DNA from: Cardiocondyla obscurior
Lineage: Eukaryota; Arthropoda; Insecta; Hymenoptera; Formicidae
DNA length: 64,000 bases
NCBI RefSeq assembly: GCF_019399895.1
Contig: NC_091867.1
Span: forward strand, 3,410,001 to 3,474,000
Direction: 5' to 3'
A program made the translations under genes and the position numbers. Shown here one piece after another: positions 39,501 through 51,652 of this stretch (position 1 is its first letter; every line of letters starts with the position of its first letter). A model generated the notes under the pieces. It ran no database searches. It saw nothing but the letters and a program-made list of their open reading frames with translations, and was not told where the DNA came from.

Positions 39501-42500
39501 CAGGGAACAAAATCCTCAAGTGCAACGTGAGCTCGCTACATCAACGACCAGCGATTTTACAATCGTTTCGCGATATTGCAATTATCTTTTACACGGCCGG
39601 GTTTAACCGGCGTCAACTACAACTTTCTTCCGCAAACTACCGGGAACTCGATTGAAAGGTTCGTTAACTTAATTACCCGGCGCCATATCTATTTGAATGC
39701 GCTCTTTGTGGCGTGCGATTTACGCAAAGCCCTATATGTATTCTTAACCGCGTCAGCACGTGCGAGGCTTGCATATGTGCGCAGAACCACCTACGCCGTT
39801 GCACATTAACGTGTTGTCCGAGCAAAAGGACGCTATCCGATGTCGCTAATATGTGTAACATTGATTTTCCTCAATTTACTAAGCTGTACGCGTCCTGAAA
39901 ATCGGACGTAGTTTTATTTTAAACTCGCACGTGCGAAACGACGAGCGCGCGTGACGAAGGGTTATGAAATTACACCCTTTTTTTTTTTTAATACATGTAC
40001 ATTACGCTGCATACTTTTTGTTTACGTAGTTACGCATACCGGCGTCGTTATTATTCGCCGTCATATATTTATTAATTATCCAATGTAGCCAATAAATAAA
40101 ATCGAACACGATGCAATTTCAGGTCGAATTTTATTCGGACATTTTCCGCGCTAACTGGGAGGTTTATATTTTTTGCTTGCAAAAGTAATCGCACTCCAAG
40201 TTATTGTTTTATTAACAACGTTAATTATTAATTAAATTATGCGTTGTAATTCAGGGAGCCTGAATTTATAATATGAACATTAATATTGTAAAACTCATAT
40301 TTATCAAAATAATTATTTTCGAACGAGCCCCCGCGGAAAACGCTTTATATTTAACCGGGCCAGGTGCACCTTAATTTCTACTGCCACGTTCAATTTGGCA
40401 CATCTGACGGAACCCTCTTCCTATAGCCATCGGTTTGATTATGTGTCATTACGTTCATCTTGCGAGGTTCGAAACTCTCTCTAAGTTGAATAAATCTGAA
40501 AGTTATTAAAATAGAATTGCGGCAAAGTCGCGAAAGAAAATACCGCTGCGCGTTAAACCTTCATGAATTTATTAAACAATACGCACATTTCGCATATGTA
40601 CGAAGTTCCATATTTGCGGCATAAAAGTTCCATTAGAACTTTGTACGTTTTGAAATTATATTTAGAATACATTTTATACAATTATCGATCACTCACGCAA
40701 TATAATTATACATGTATTTTCTTTTCGCTTTTTTTTTCCTTTTTTTTTCTTTTTAACTTCTCTGAAAAACTCTCGGGAGAAAAAAAGTCTCTGAAGTTGT
40801 GTGTCGAGGTAACAATGGTTTTATATACGTTTACGCCGCGATTGGTGCAAGGATTGTCAGGTCGGGAATTGCTCCAACCGGATGCGATCGACTTATGCTA
40901 ATAGGAAAAACCTTTGATTAAGATCGATAGAATCTTCCGGGTCGGAATGTTCCCATGCCGCGTTTCTCGTTGTCGCAAGCCTTGGCACAAGGTTGCCGGC
41001 CTACGTGGGACTGGTTAATATTGAATCTCGTACCGCTAGGCGTAATCGATTTGCCGAAGAATTCGAGAAGAGATAACGACCAGCAATCTGCGGCAGGTAG
41101 AAAGAAATGCCTGGCCATTACGGTGATCGAGCGGCCGCGTACGTGGTCCACCGCGCGCGCTCAATACCGAGATCATTCGTGCATTATTAAAATTTATCGA
41201 GCGCCGTTACATTGAAGGATTCACATCGCCGGCTAATGATGCAACGTGACAATCCGCCGCTCGGCGCTGGCAGGGTAGCGCGCCGTTTTACCGGGGCGCG
41301 TATCATCGTGTCACATTAATCTGCTGCTCGTGACACCGCACCGCAGCGAGATAAAAATGAAGAGGCGATGCCCGCAGGCGGGAAAGCAATGCGCAGATAC
41401 GTCCGTCATGGACGCGCTCGGGAAGCGCTCGTGTGTCTAATTCACTCGGACATCATTCGTCATCGTTTCCTCGCTCGCGCTCGCGCGACCGAAATATCTC
41501 GCGTCGCATCTCCCCGTACACGCAACACGGCACCTTCCGCCACTTACTTTCCCTCCGACGTCGCGGGCGTAGTATAAAGACGTTCGTCCGCCGTGCACCT
41601 GGATGACTCGCCGGCGCTCGAATACAAATGGTCCTCGATCCGCGCGTGTCCGAATATCGACGCGAAGGCGGAGAACAGCGAGAGAAAAAAAAAAGAAAAG
41701 AAAAAAATAGAGAAAACTTTCTCTCGGATAAAGTCATTTGTGACTTGAGCACAAATTTCCCGAGTACCCTCGAGTCGCAGCAGCGACTTGCACGAGAGGC
41801 GCAGCCTCTCGCTTTGGAAACTCCACCGATGGAGCGTATTATCAAAATAATCGCGCTCTGTGAAAGGAATATTAATCACGCTTTAGTACCAAAGAGAAAC
41901 GTTAGTTCGGGATAATCACGGAAGAAGGCACGATTTATTTAAACAAAGCGAAGTGACGAAATTGGTGAGATCGGGAAACGGATTTAATTCACGAGCGCGT
42001 TAGTTCTTAGAACGAGCGTTACAGCGAGAGAAGAAAAAAAAAAAAACGGAAAGTGATGACGATTAGAACTCAGAGTACCAGGATGCGGATTACATCACGC
42101 GTCGCGGCGAAGGACAGGGAGTTATAGGAACGAATTATTAACGCCGCGCCGGGGAAAAGCGGGCAATTAGGACGCTATATATCAGAGCAATGGGTATTTA
42201 CATGTATTCACGCCGTCATCTAGCGAGTCCGGACCGAACAGAGCGGCGTTTCAGCGTGCTTTCGCCGTTCGTAATACAGAAGCTGACGCTGCTGGCGAGC
42301 CCCGCCGCCGCGATAATTAACATATATTCGCATGCTCCTTAAGCGTGACGGGGGCACGACCGGCGGAGCCGTCGGCAGTTTCGTGAAGAGGTATTAGCAT
42401 CACAAAAGGAGAGCGAGAAATAGTTTCCACCGTCGTAGAAGGCGTTATACGCCGACCGGACGCTTTACGACGGATGCATTTCACGCGTGCATGCATGCCC

Positions 42501-45500
42501 GCGTGCTTGCTCGCGTGCATTCCGGCGATACATCGCAGCGATATATCGTGGAAACACAAGCCGCGTTTTTCTACTTTTCGAAACATCCTGCGATTTCCGC
42601 CATGCGCGTTTCGGCCTCTGTTTCCCGTTCTCGTCCCGTAGAGATACGACAAACAATGATTTTCGTGATCTACTCAAAGGTAATCTTTATTTTAAAATTT
42701 TTCTCATTTTTCTGAATTATTTCTAGATAGATTTTTCTTTTAATTCCGGTGGAAGTGTAATAAAAAGAAAGCGCTGAAGACCATATTTATTTCGATTTTG
42801 TACGTCTGTCTTTAAACCGTAACGACGAGATAATGGCTTAACAAGATGAATACTGGAATTAATCTGTACGTGATATTTTAATTAAAAGCATATGTGTGTG
42901 CATAGTTTCCATTGCTTCGTAACGAGTACATGTAATCATGAAATTTGTAATGATTTGAAATACCTTTAAACATTCAAATTGAACGTCAATTTTATGCTCA
43001 CGCATTTCCCATTTAAATAAATAATCAAAGTCAACATTAAAGGATTTAATTAGATTACTAATTAGTTGAAAGTATAACATGCTTTTATCTTCAAATTATT
43101 TATTCAGCGCTAAACGCTGATTTAATTACCGTAATTTAATAATTTAATAATATAATAATAATACATATTTCTTGTATTTTCGGAATAACGCTGTACTCGT
43201 TTCGTACGATTAATATTAATAGAAATTCTAAGTTATACAACTACGCTGAATTATTATTAGTTTCTTTCGCGGATTGTGCAACGTTTCACTTTCATATTTC
43301 TACGAAATACGCATCTAATAATCACGATTGTGATCGATACCAGATTAGCTCTCCCAAGCAATCATCGTCCGGATATCGGCTTTATTCAGCCGGCAATCTT
43401 TATCGCTTTCAAACTCTATCAGTTTGCAACATCGATTTGTGCGCGAAGCCTTCGCATACTTCTGCATCATCAGTTTTCTCATATGAGAAAATCGCGATCA
43501 TTGAGAGAATTTTTATAGCCGGCGCAAAGACACACTTCGCTTATCTATCTTCTTCACGATCGATCATAATCAAATTTTTGCCTTCGCGTTTTCCACGTAA
43601 TCGCGGAAATGCGTGTGCGGATGAAGGAGAACCTCCCATAGTGTAAGCCGTACGACTGGCTCGGAGATAGTATCGGGACTTTTTTTTTTAAACGCGCGAA
43701 TGATAATTTTCATTGTTCCACCGCGGCATGTCCTACTTTTGTGAAAAAAAAAATTTTATTCCAGAGATTATGGCAGAGCAAAGCGGTGGAAGTGATCGGA
43801 CCGATACGAGCGGTCCATCAATTTGTTAATATGCCGGAACAGTCCGCGGAATTTTTGAACGAGACAACGGGTAAAGTTGAAGAGGTAAATTCATAATCCT
43901 AGGAAGCAAGCTTTCGACCATCAAAAAAGGATGCAGTTAAATTTTTTTATTTATTTTTGACAGGTGCACGGCTGCTTACCTGCGATGGGTTACAGCTTCG
44001 CGGCTGGCACAACCGACGGACCAGGCTCGTTCGCTTTCGAGCAAGGAACGACAACTTCGAATCCCTTCTGGAACACCGTACGAAACTTTTTGGCCGCCCC
44101 AACGAAGGACGACGTTCGCTGTCAGAGCCCGAAGCCTATTTTACTAGCCACTGGTCGGGTAAGCCTGCCTCTATCGGACGATCTCGAATCTATCACGCGT
44201 TGTACAATTAATATTGTCATTACGGTGCAATTAAGATATGCGATTAAAAAAAAATTTTTTTTTTGCGCGATAGGCGAGCGTTAGATTCTTCTCACGGATA
44301 CTGCGTACAAAAGAATATCGACAATAGGATTTGATGGAAATTATCGCGTTTAGATAAGTAATGAGGAGCGATTTGTAGGAAAAGAGAATGGACGTGTCAG
44401 TATTACGTGATACGCGGCGCGACTGAACGCTTCGAAATTATTGCTCTCGACGCTTAATCGTCGGAATGCGGGGTTTCAGATGAAACTCCCGTATCAGTGG
44501 CAGCCGAAAATCGTTTCGACCCAGGTCGCCGTAATTGGAAACGTCGTCATCGCCGGTGTGCCCGGTGAGTTCACGACAATGTCCGGAAGGAGATTACGAG
44601 AGGCTATCAAGAAAATCATGAACGATGCATCCGACGACGAAACGTTCGTAATAGTCGCAGGGCTCTGCAATACTTACAGCGATTACGTAACGACGCCGGA
44701 GGAGTATCAGGTGAGCCGTTCGTTGCTGTTACCAAATCTAAGCATTCGTTCAAGGATCGAGGCCACTTTAAGGACTTCCAAGTAGAACGCTTTGCGATAT
44801 ACGATATTGTATTGCGCCGCTAACGGAGTTGCTCGCACACGTCGCCGCTCGACGAGTCCTTTTGACATACAACGAGATAAATAATAAGTCGTGCGATAAA
44901 CTACGTCGAATAATTCTCTCTACGTAAATAACGATTGCTGAATTCTCAACTTCTAGATACAAAGATACGAAGGCGCGTCGACGATTTACGGTCCGCATAC
45001 TCTCACGATATATTTGAAGCAATATCAGGAGCTGGTGCAAGCGGCTGTTCAAGTAAGTGGGTAAAAAATACGCACTAGCCGAGTGAAATATGTAACGATA
45101 TTATAAATTCGAAGCTTCGACATTTCTCCTCGCCGTCAAGATGCGATCGATCTTGCAGCGGCGTACTTCCCCGTTTGGCAATCAGCTGTCGCGTGTTCGC
45201 GGAATATTTTATATACATCCATTTATCTTTTACGTCGTCACAGAATAGCATATTTAGCTTACGGGATTTACAACGAGAGCGCAGATGCGTTTATTTTATT
45301 ATCATTGCAGAAAAGGGCTGTCCCGTCAGGGCCGCGTGCTCCGGAGTTGCTGCAAAGTAATCTGATAACTCTCGTACCTCCCGTGCTGTACGATACCCCA
45401 CGTTGGGGCTACAACTTCGGGGATGTTATTCAACAGCCGCCGAAAGTCGCGTGGCCCGGTGACACGGTTACGACGATCTTCGTAAGTATTTTTTTCCCGG

Positions 45501-47991
45501 TACCTTCCACCTGTGAATTTTACGTCACTTTGAAAGGGGGTTGAGGGGGAGCCTTGATTTTTCCCGCACGAAACCGTCATCCGTTTTCGAATAATAGAAC
45601 AATCGACGTAGCAAATAGACTCAAATCCGTATCAGCGTCACACGGGGACATTACGCGAAATGCGACGTAATTGAATTCGGGTAGGTCGGAGCGAGGGGGA
45701 CGGTAGCTTGCGCAAAACACGTGCAATTCCATTTTACGTATAGCGGTGCCGCTTGCTTCGCGAGTCATTGAACGGATGGATATGCTGCGAAATGGACCTA
45801 TTACTATGCGGCCCGTGCACACCATCTGCCTGTAAACGCCGCAATAATGAACCTCTAATGCGGCATAACACATTGCGAATCGGAGGAACTAACGCCGTTA
45901 GCCAAGGCCACCCGCTGCGACAACAGGAAATTTTGTTGAATTCGCGGCGATATAAACTAAATCGCGAGAGTCAATCACGACATACGATCGGCTACCCAAG
46001 TAGACGTCGTGTATTTTTATTTCGCGATTGCAAATCCGTCGGCATTGTCGTTAAAACAAACTAACAGCCGTGTATTGTTAAATTATTTCTATTTCATTTT
46101 CTACGCTGTCGAAGAAAAACGATGTCAACTAGTTTCCCATGTTCTATAAATATTTTTGTAATGGAATTTTCCTCGCAGCAAAAAAGAAATTGCCGCTGAC
46201 ACGATATTATTATACGAACTTGACGTAAGACATCAAGGCAAAAGTCGAACAAAAGAATGCCTAACACGGCTATTTCTTTTTCGTCTATCCGTTCTCCTTT
46301 CTTTTCTCCATCCGCCCTATATCCGAAAGCTTACAATAGCTCATATAAGATAAGTGGATGTAAACGGATACATATTGAATAATCATCCGACATTGTTATA
46401 CGGTGGAACATAAAATTATCAACAGTCACGTATTAATACTAAATCTATTTATTTAATTCATTATCGAGAATTAACGGTGGCACATTAATTATTGTACGAT
46501 ACGTAGATTATTAATCAAGCTATTACGTGGCTAATAAGTATTAGTCTCACATTTGTCAAATCTGTTTGCAAGGCTGATTAATTAATTCATTTAAAAAGTA
46601 TTCCCGTTCGAATTTATAAGCATATTATTGTTTTCATAATATTGCAAAAATATAACGTCAAATTCGCTGCATTTCAATGCGCGGAATTTTCGTTGAGGAT
46701 TTCGCCTCCCTTGCGTTGGTATTTTCGTTGGGCCAACGAATGATAACGGGAATGAATGCCGCATCGATCTCTTACGGAGTCGGAAATCGTCGTTTTGTGT
46801 TAATTCCGACAGATCCGCATTTTTATCGCGATTGAGACATGTAATAAAAAGCAGCGCGACGTTTTCCCGCGCGTTCGCGTAACGGTCATGGAAAATAAGT
46901 TGCCTTCGGTGACGCGGTGCGAACGGATTAAGTAATCGTAAATTACCTTCTGGCTATAATTTCCGGCTGCGGAGGCGTGCGGTGCATCGTGAAAGCATCA
47001 GGCACAAATGAATCATGGTCGGTAACTTGCTGCGCGATGGCTGGTCCAGAACTTTTCCGCTCTCGGCTTGTATTGATCGCTCAAAAAAAAAAAAAAAAAA
47101 AAAAGAGAGAAATGGAAAAAAAGGAAACTATCATGGGGCGAACGTTGTTTACGGTATCAGCCATAGTATGTAAAACACGTCGGCAGTTTTGTTCCAAATA
47201 GAGTTCTTTGAAGTGGAAACAAGGAGATTCTCGTTTATTTTCGAGCGGATAGACGTACAGTTGCGTTACGCGTTCGATTGCAGCTGAAAGTCAGAGATAA
47301 ATCGAAAAGAAGGCAAAGTACAATAACGTAGCGTCAATCGTTTGCAGGTCTCCGGCCACCCGCGCAACAATCTAATGACTGGTAAAACGTTCCTAACCGT
47401 GGAACGATTGGGGGACGATGAAGTCTGGATCCCCGTGGCCACGGACGCCGACTGGGAGACCAAGTACGTGTTGTCAAACCGAATTTTTGCACGATCGTGC
47501 AATTCGGAACGCGAGTTCGCAACCCCCGATCTCTTCCGGCCGTATTTTTACCTTACTTTTGCCCTTTATGGCGTAATAAATCGCAATGGGATATCTGCGC
47601 TTTTAGATTTCAATGGAGGCGAACTTCTATGATACTGGGGTCGAGTCAGGTGACCATTACGTGGGAAATCCCGCAGGACGTTAAACCGGGCGAATATCGC
47701 ATCAGACATAATGGTTATTATCGCTACGTCCTTGGCGGCGTGTATCCTTACTATGGTGTCACCAATCACTTTCAGGTAAGTCTTTTGATTCAATGCAGCG
47801 TACCGCAAATACGTCTCTCTTTGCCGTTACGCGAATTAAAGCCGACGTGCCGAAAAACAAAGTACAAAATATGCCAGCGCGGCATGAGTCAATTACTACG
47901 TTGAATAATAATCACGTTCCAATTATGTCTGTTATTATTTTTACAGATAAAAGTTCCCGTACTGAGCATCCGCCGACGCTATCATGGATGA
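18582..47991 (+). CDS. CDase: Neutral ceramidase (complete, 14 coding exons)
   Basis: Exons: 18582-18728, 19041-19184, 19966-20142, 20245-20372, 20996-21194, 22211-22417, 43765-43884, 43964-44158, 44480-44710, 44957-45052, 45311-45481, 47348-47463, 47607-47775, 47947-47991. Together 2145 nt, 714 residues, close to the roughly 700 usual for insect neutral ceramidases. A signal peptide (LWLLLLLSPAALA/SYSIG) points to secretion. Family hallmarks are YSIGIGRADSTGP, metal-binding HTH (about 120-122), INWFAVHPTSM (His about 230), NLGDVSPN with the nucleophilic Ser about 281, GVPGEFT (Glu about 469) and YSDYVTTPEEYQ. The enzyme hydrolyses ceramide to sphingosine and fatty acid; in Drosophila it is secreted and acts in sphingolipid turnover. 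Eleven of thirteen coding introns are phase 0. The last exon codes only 14 residues. The 21.3-kb sixth coding intron holds an antisense cuticle gene. Confidence 0.96.
18847..18866. repeat. (TA)n microsatellite
   Basis: About ten TA units in the first coding intron of ceramidase. Confidence 0.9.
19285..19640. repeat. Tandem duplication, two copies of about 178 bp
   Basis: Copy 1 starts at 19285 (CGTTTAACACAATTTTGTTG) and copy 2 at 19463 (CGTTTAAAACAATTTTGTTC). Landmarks such as TCCATAACTTCTACGTTAT, CGCAACTATAGACAGCG and ATAATATGCATATTTATA recur exactly 178 bases apart. The copies differ by scattered substitutions only. The unit lies in the second coding intron of ceramidase and has no coding content. 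Confidence 0.9.
21605..21630. repeat. Poly(T) tract of 26 bases
   Basis: The longest uninterrupted homopolymer noticed, in a ceramidase intron. Shorter A or T runs of 10-20 bases occur throughout the noncoding DNA. Confidence 0.85.
24308..24345. repeat. Compound (CA)n/(TA)n microsatellite
   Basis: Mixed CA and TA dinucleotides downstream of the nested cuticle gene. Confidence 0.85.
24448..24453 (-). terminator. Candidate poly(A) signal of the nested cuticle gene
   Basis: The first AATAAA I see downstream of the cuticle gene stop on the minus strand; it implies a 3'UTR of roughly 330 bases. No closer AATAAA was noticed. Confidence 0.4.
24768..27727 (-). CDS. RR-2 cuticular protein (CPR family), nested gene
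   Basis: Coding exons 27719-27727, 26178-26426 and 24768-25049, all phase 0, give 179 residues. The first exon codes only Met-Leu-Lys, a layout common in cuticular protein genes, and exon 2 completes the signal peptide (MLKTIAFLCATLAFSHA). Exon 2 then supplies a Tyr/Gly/Ser/His-rich spacer. Exon 3 carries the Rebers-Riddiford RR-2 chitin-binding region (YTFNYGVHDPHTGD, DGDVVHGSY, EYTADDHNGFNAVV) and a Pro/Tyr/His tail. RR-2 proteins are secreted by epidermis and bind chitin, mostly in hard cuticle. The gene lies antisense within a ceramidase intron and has its own promoter (TATA and Initiator near 27.8 kb). The individual CPR orthologue cannot be named. Confidence 0.93.
27795..27828 (-). promoter_or_regulatory. 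TATA box plus Initiator of the nested cuticle gene
   Basis: On the minus strand TATAAG occupies 27828-27823 and the arthropod Initiator TCAGT occupies 27799-27795. The predicted start A is at 27797, 31 bases from the first T of the TATA box, which is the standard spacing. This predicts a 5'UTR of about 70 bases ahead of the ATG at 27727-27725. Confidence 0.75.
39001..39021. repeat. (TAAAA)n microsatellite
   Basis: Four pentanucleotide units following a poly(A) tract. Confidence 0.85.
45482..47347 (+). other. Ceramidase coding intron 11
   Basis: 1.9 kb between TTC/GTAAGTA and GTTTGCAG/GTCTCC, phase 0. It holds AT-rich sequence and a poly(A) tract at about 47082-47104. No gene was seen. Confidence 0.8.
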
Positions 47992-48189
47992 TCGCTTATC
48001 TTGTCTTTCGTTCTTCCTTAATCGACACGGAAATTATTACGCTTACTTCGCAGCAAAAATTGATCCTATCGTTAAACTGATGTACGTGTAAATAGATATT
48101 CACTTTGTTTAAACAACAGCGAAAGAAAGAGCGGTATAAGTATCCAACGACTGATCTCGTTTGAAAGATATCGCGTAGCATGTACGTAA

Positions 48190-48195
48190 AATAAA
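48190..48195 (+). terminator. Candidate ceramidase poly(A) signal
   Basis: AATAAA about 200 bases after the ceramidase stop TGA (47989-47991), with a T-rich stretch just downstream. This would give a 3'UTR of about 220 bases. Confidence 0.5.
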
Positions 48196-48199
48196 TGAT

Positions 48200-51100
48200 T
48201 TTTTTCTTCTTTTCAAACATACGCATTCCTTCGTGTCATTTAATAATGCCCAACGATATTGCTACGATTGTTTTATTATACCTTATTACATCCTAATCGG
48301 GGGCGACTATGATTTGCGAGAAGAATCGTAAACGCGGATTTTCCACACGATTCGTATGCACGTTATGCAGTTATGTTGTATCATCCCGCTGCATGGAATT
48401 ACATTACTGGCATAATCCCACGTATTAATCGGGGAAAATTTCGCGTCGCCGGGTATTGGCTGGCCCCGTAGACATATTATATTCGTATCATATATCCTTT
48501 TTGACGCCTCACATCTTTCCTTTATCACGGACGATATCTCGTAATCGATAGCGCGGGTGTGGACTTTTCCTAAGACATTCATGTCTTTAAAAAAAAAAAA
48601 AAAGAAAAAAATAAAACGATGTCTGTCTTATCGATGTTCGAAACTTCAAAAGGAAGAAAAGTACGGCGAACATTCCGATTACCGAGATTAACGGAATTTC
48701 AACCATTAAATCCAATCTCCATTAATTGGATGCTCCAAACCATATCAGCGGTTTGTTGCCGGTTCTAATTACGATGACCGCACTTACTTGCGATAGTTGC
48801 AAGTCGAGAAAGTTACAGCTCGTTAGTCCGCGTCGATGTCGTATCAATCGATCAGCTGCGACGTGTACTGCTCAGTGCAGCTGTGTAACTTTTAAGAGAA
48901 TTATACTCGGCAATGTATTATTCACAACTATATGCTAACTATTATTAATTGTTGCTCGATGCATAACGGTACATGCAATAAATTGCACGGTAATTTGTAA
49001 TGCCAATTTCTGCCTGTGCGTTTAGACGACATGCACAATGGGTTTCATGTTGTCATTGAAATAATAATGACATTTTCTTTCTATCTCCAGTATCATAATC
49101 CTACATGCAAATATTGGACGCATTGAAATGTGATATAAAGATAATTCCTCTTTGTACTATGTATTCTATGACCGTATTTCCTTGCGTTATAAATATATAT
49201 ATATTCCAAAATATAACAGTCTGCCATGCGTATTTGTATGCAAATAAATTATGTATTGTGAATCTTTAACTAAAAAAAAAAAAATATAAAAAAATAAAAA
49301 AAAACTAAAATAAAAGGTTTGTACTTTTCTCGAAAAAAAAAATTTGTTTCTTATAAATGTTAGAGTTGAAATGAACAATCGAAACGTTAAAGTGGACATC
49401 GCTGGTTAAAAAGAAGAAAAAAAATAATTGGCTGCTTGCAGAATCACAACGTCAAAAGGGGAAAAAACAAAGGAAGCATTACGTAGCGTAGTGAATATTA
49501 ATAAAATCACGGAGATGGGGGGGTTGGATTTTAAGCACCATTTGATTGGCAAAAGTGATTACATTATAAACCTTTTAATGTCTACGACGCCCTTCAAAAT
49601 CGTCACGAATTTTAGTCGACGTAATTGAAATCGGCGCTACATTGTCACCCCGCTTCGATAACATTATCGCCTTCGCGAACACGAATCATTCCGAATCTTA
49701 TAATGCTATTGTCAACCCGAGTTGCGAGGGATGATAATCCATTTCAACGTATTATACAATGACGTTAAAATCTGCTTATGGCTCGTAAATTAATTTAAGT
49801 GGCAAATAATTCGCGCGTTTCTCTCGCAGTGCTCCGTTTAAATTTGAGCGGACGATCTGGAGTCACCTTCTTTAGTTTGCCGGCAAAACGCTCGAGAAGA
49901 TATCAAAATAATCTAACACAATTTTTTTTTTGTTTACAATGCTCATATTTTATGCATTGATCTTACTTTTTGCGCGGTTCGATTCGAGGCAAGTTTATGC
50001 AGTTTCGATTTACATAATGAGGCGCATGAGGCACGTGTACGGAAACGCACGCGATTGTGAATGGCTTCGCCAATGCTTCGTGATTGCCATTACATAATTA
50101 ACAATGAACAATAAAACAGTAGAGGGCAAGCTAATATTGTCTAATTATTTTGCATTTTAATTCTCCGTACATCGGGTATTTCTTGCGTCACTTTGAAGAC
50201 ATCCAGAAGCGTATTAAAATATAAGAAAAATACCAAGATCGATTTTGTAAAACTAAATTAGTGAATGTATTGTAATTGGATTGAATTTTAAGGCAGTAAA
50301 ACGTAATTGCGTTTGGTTTGTAGGATATAAAATTCCGATGAGAAGTCGAGACTCGTCCTAATATAATAATAATTTTCTTTTAAGTAATGCGGCTATTTTT
50401 ATACCTTTGATATTTAGTTTCTACGATTATCGGATGATTGCTAATACATTTTTGAACGATCAATTAATAATGCATCACTTAATACCATAGTATACCATCG
50501 TAACGCAAAAATTTTTAGAAACAGTTATTCTTAAAAAAAAAAGTGCAAAATACAAGATAAGATATAGAAGCTGCGACTTTTTATTAAACGAGTAGAATCT
50601 AAAATGTGAAATATACGTCTGCGTGAAGAGGAATCACCCTCTTCTGTCTTCCTAAATTATATTTAGATATTTATTCAGCGAGTATGAGCTGGAAACGGGA
50701 TTGCCAATTCACGCGGCATTAGCCGCGATAAATCGTAAAATTCGAAGGTGCCCATTTGCGGCGCGGGCGCGCGATTCGGGGGATTTGATTGTAAAAAAGG
50801 AGAACGAGGGGCTTGCCGTTGCCGCCATTCATGACTCGTCAAAGGAAAGGAATAACGTAAAAACGGGAAATCCTAGCGAGCTTGAGGTATCAAGAGGCAT
50901 GACTATATCGGCGCGCCAGCGCTGAAGCTACCCGATAGACGGACGCCCGGCGTCCTTCGGCGCGTCGCGACACCGGCAGTCGTGATTCGACCGGCGTCCG
51001 TAACGGCGGTGTCGCATTTTGTGCGAACGGACGAGCGAGGGAAAACCAAATCGCAGTCAAAGCCACGCAAAATAATCTCGAGTGAGATCACCGCGCGCTG

Positions 51101-51652
51101 CCTCTCGATCTCTTACATACATGAAGAAATTAAATAGAAAGCAATCCCTTAACACGAAAGTTAAAAAAAATAGGCCCGAGCGGGCGTCTAATAAAAAGCT
51201 ACACCGAAAAAATTGCTTTGCCCTGGATTCAGTTCGTGAGGTTTGTGATCTCAAGCTCGTATACGTTTCAGTAATAAAGTAAGTGATATCGAGTTATCGC
51301 CCCGGTTAAAACGAGCTTCCGGTAGATCGAAGATGTAGGAAGATCCACAGCTTCGGGAGAAGATTGAGACACGCGTGTAATTTTTCTTTGTTAAAGTTTT
51401 CAGATGAAATTTCCCGTGAAATAATCGAGTTTCTCTCTTTTAGATGAAAGCTCGAATTAATCGCGATAAAGCAAAATGAAGAAAAATGTGAGCGGATTAA
51501 AGTTTTGCGAAACAATCTGACGGACAATGAGAACGAAGGATTATCACAATTACAAATTAATTAAAAGACTGGGCTAATCGCCAGAAGTGATACAGAATGT
51601 CAGAGGGCGAGTATTTCTCAAGTACACCGTGCATCAAGTGATTAAGACCGCG
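48200..51652. other. Intergenic region between ceramidase and the neuropeptide receptor
   Basis: AT-rich from 48.2 to 50.6 kb with no recognisable gene. 50690-51110 is GC- and CpG-rich with inverted repeats and probably contains the promoter or first noncoding exon of the receptor gene. No clear TATA/Initiator pair was identified. Confidence 0.6.
50941..51015. repeat. Inverted repeats in the GC-rich block upstream of the receptor
   Basis: GGACGCC-C-GGCGTCC at 50941-50955 is a perfect 7-bp inverted repeat around one base. Shortly after, GCGACACCG (50967-50975) and CGGTGTCGC (51007-51015) form a perfect 9-bp inverted repeat with a 31-base loop. These could form hairpins in RNA or be factor sites. 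Function is unknown. Confidence 0.55.

Larger units (their letters stand above)
22418..43764 (+). other. Ceramidase coding intron 6 (21.3 kb)
   Basis: The donor GTG/GTAAGT after YQESV joins the acceptor TTCCAG/AGATTATGG, both phase 0, so the frame continues as QESV-RLWQS. Apart from the antisense cuticle gene at 24768-27727 I see no recognisable gene. 22418-24440 and 28100-32700 are AT-rich. 32780-33260, 34060-35900 and 40800-42660 are richer in GC and CpG with only chance-like open frames. The remainder has poly(A/T) tracts and short simple repeats. Confidence 0.85.

Noticed and set aside
49976..49990. tRNA B-box-like GGTTCGATTCG
   Set aside because: It lacks the CC end of a B box, and no A box or acceptor stem could be paired around it.
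51587..51652. Longer N-terminus of the receptor beginning at 51587
   Set aside because: The first codon there is GTG, not ATG. An in-frame TAA lies at 51575 and the first true ATG, in good context, is at 51653.
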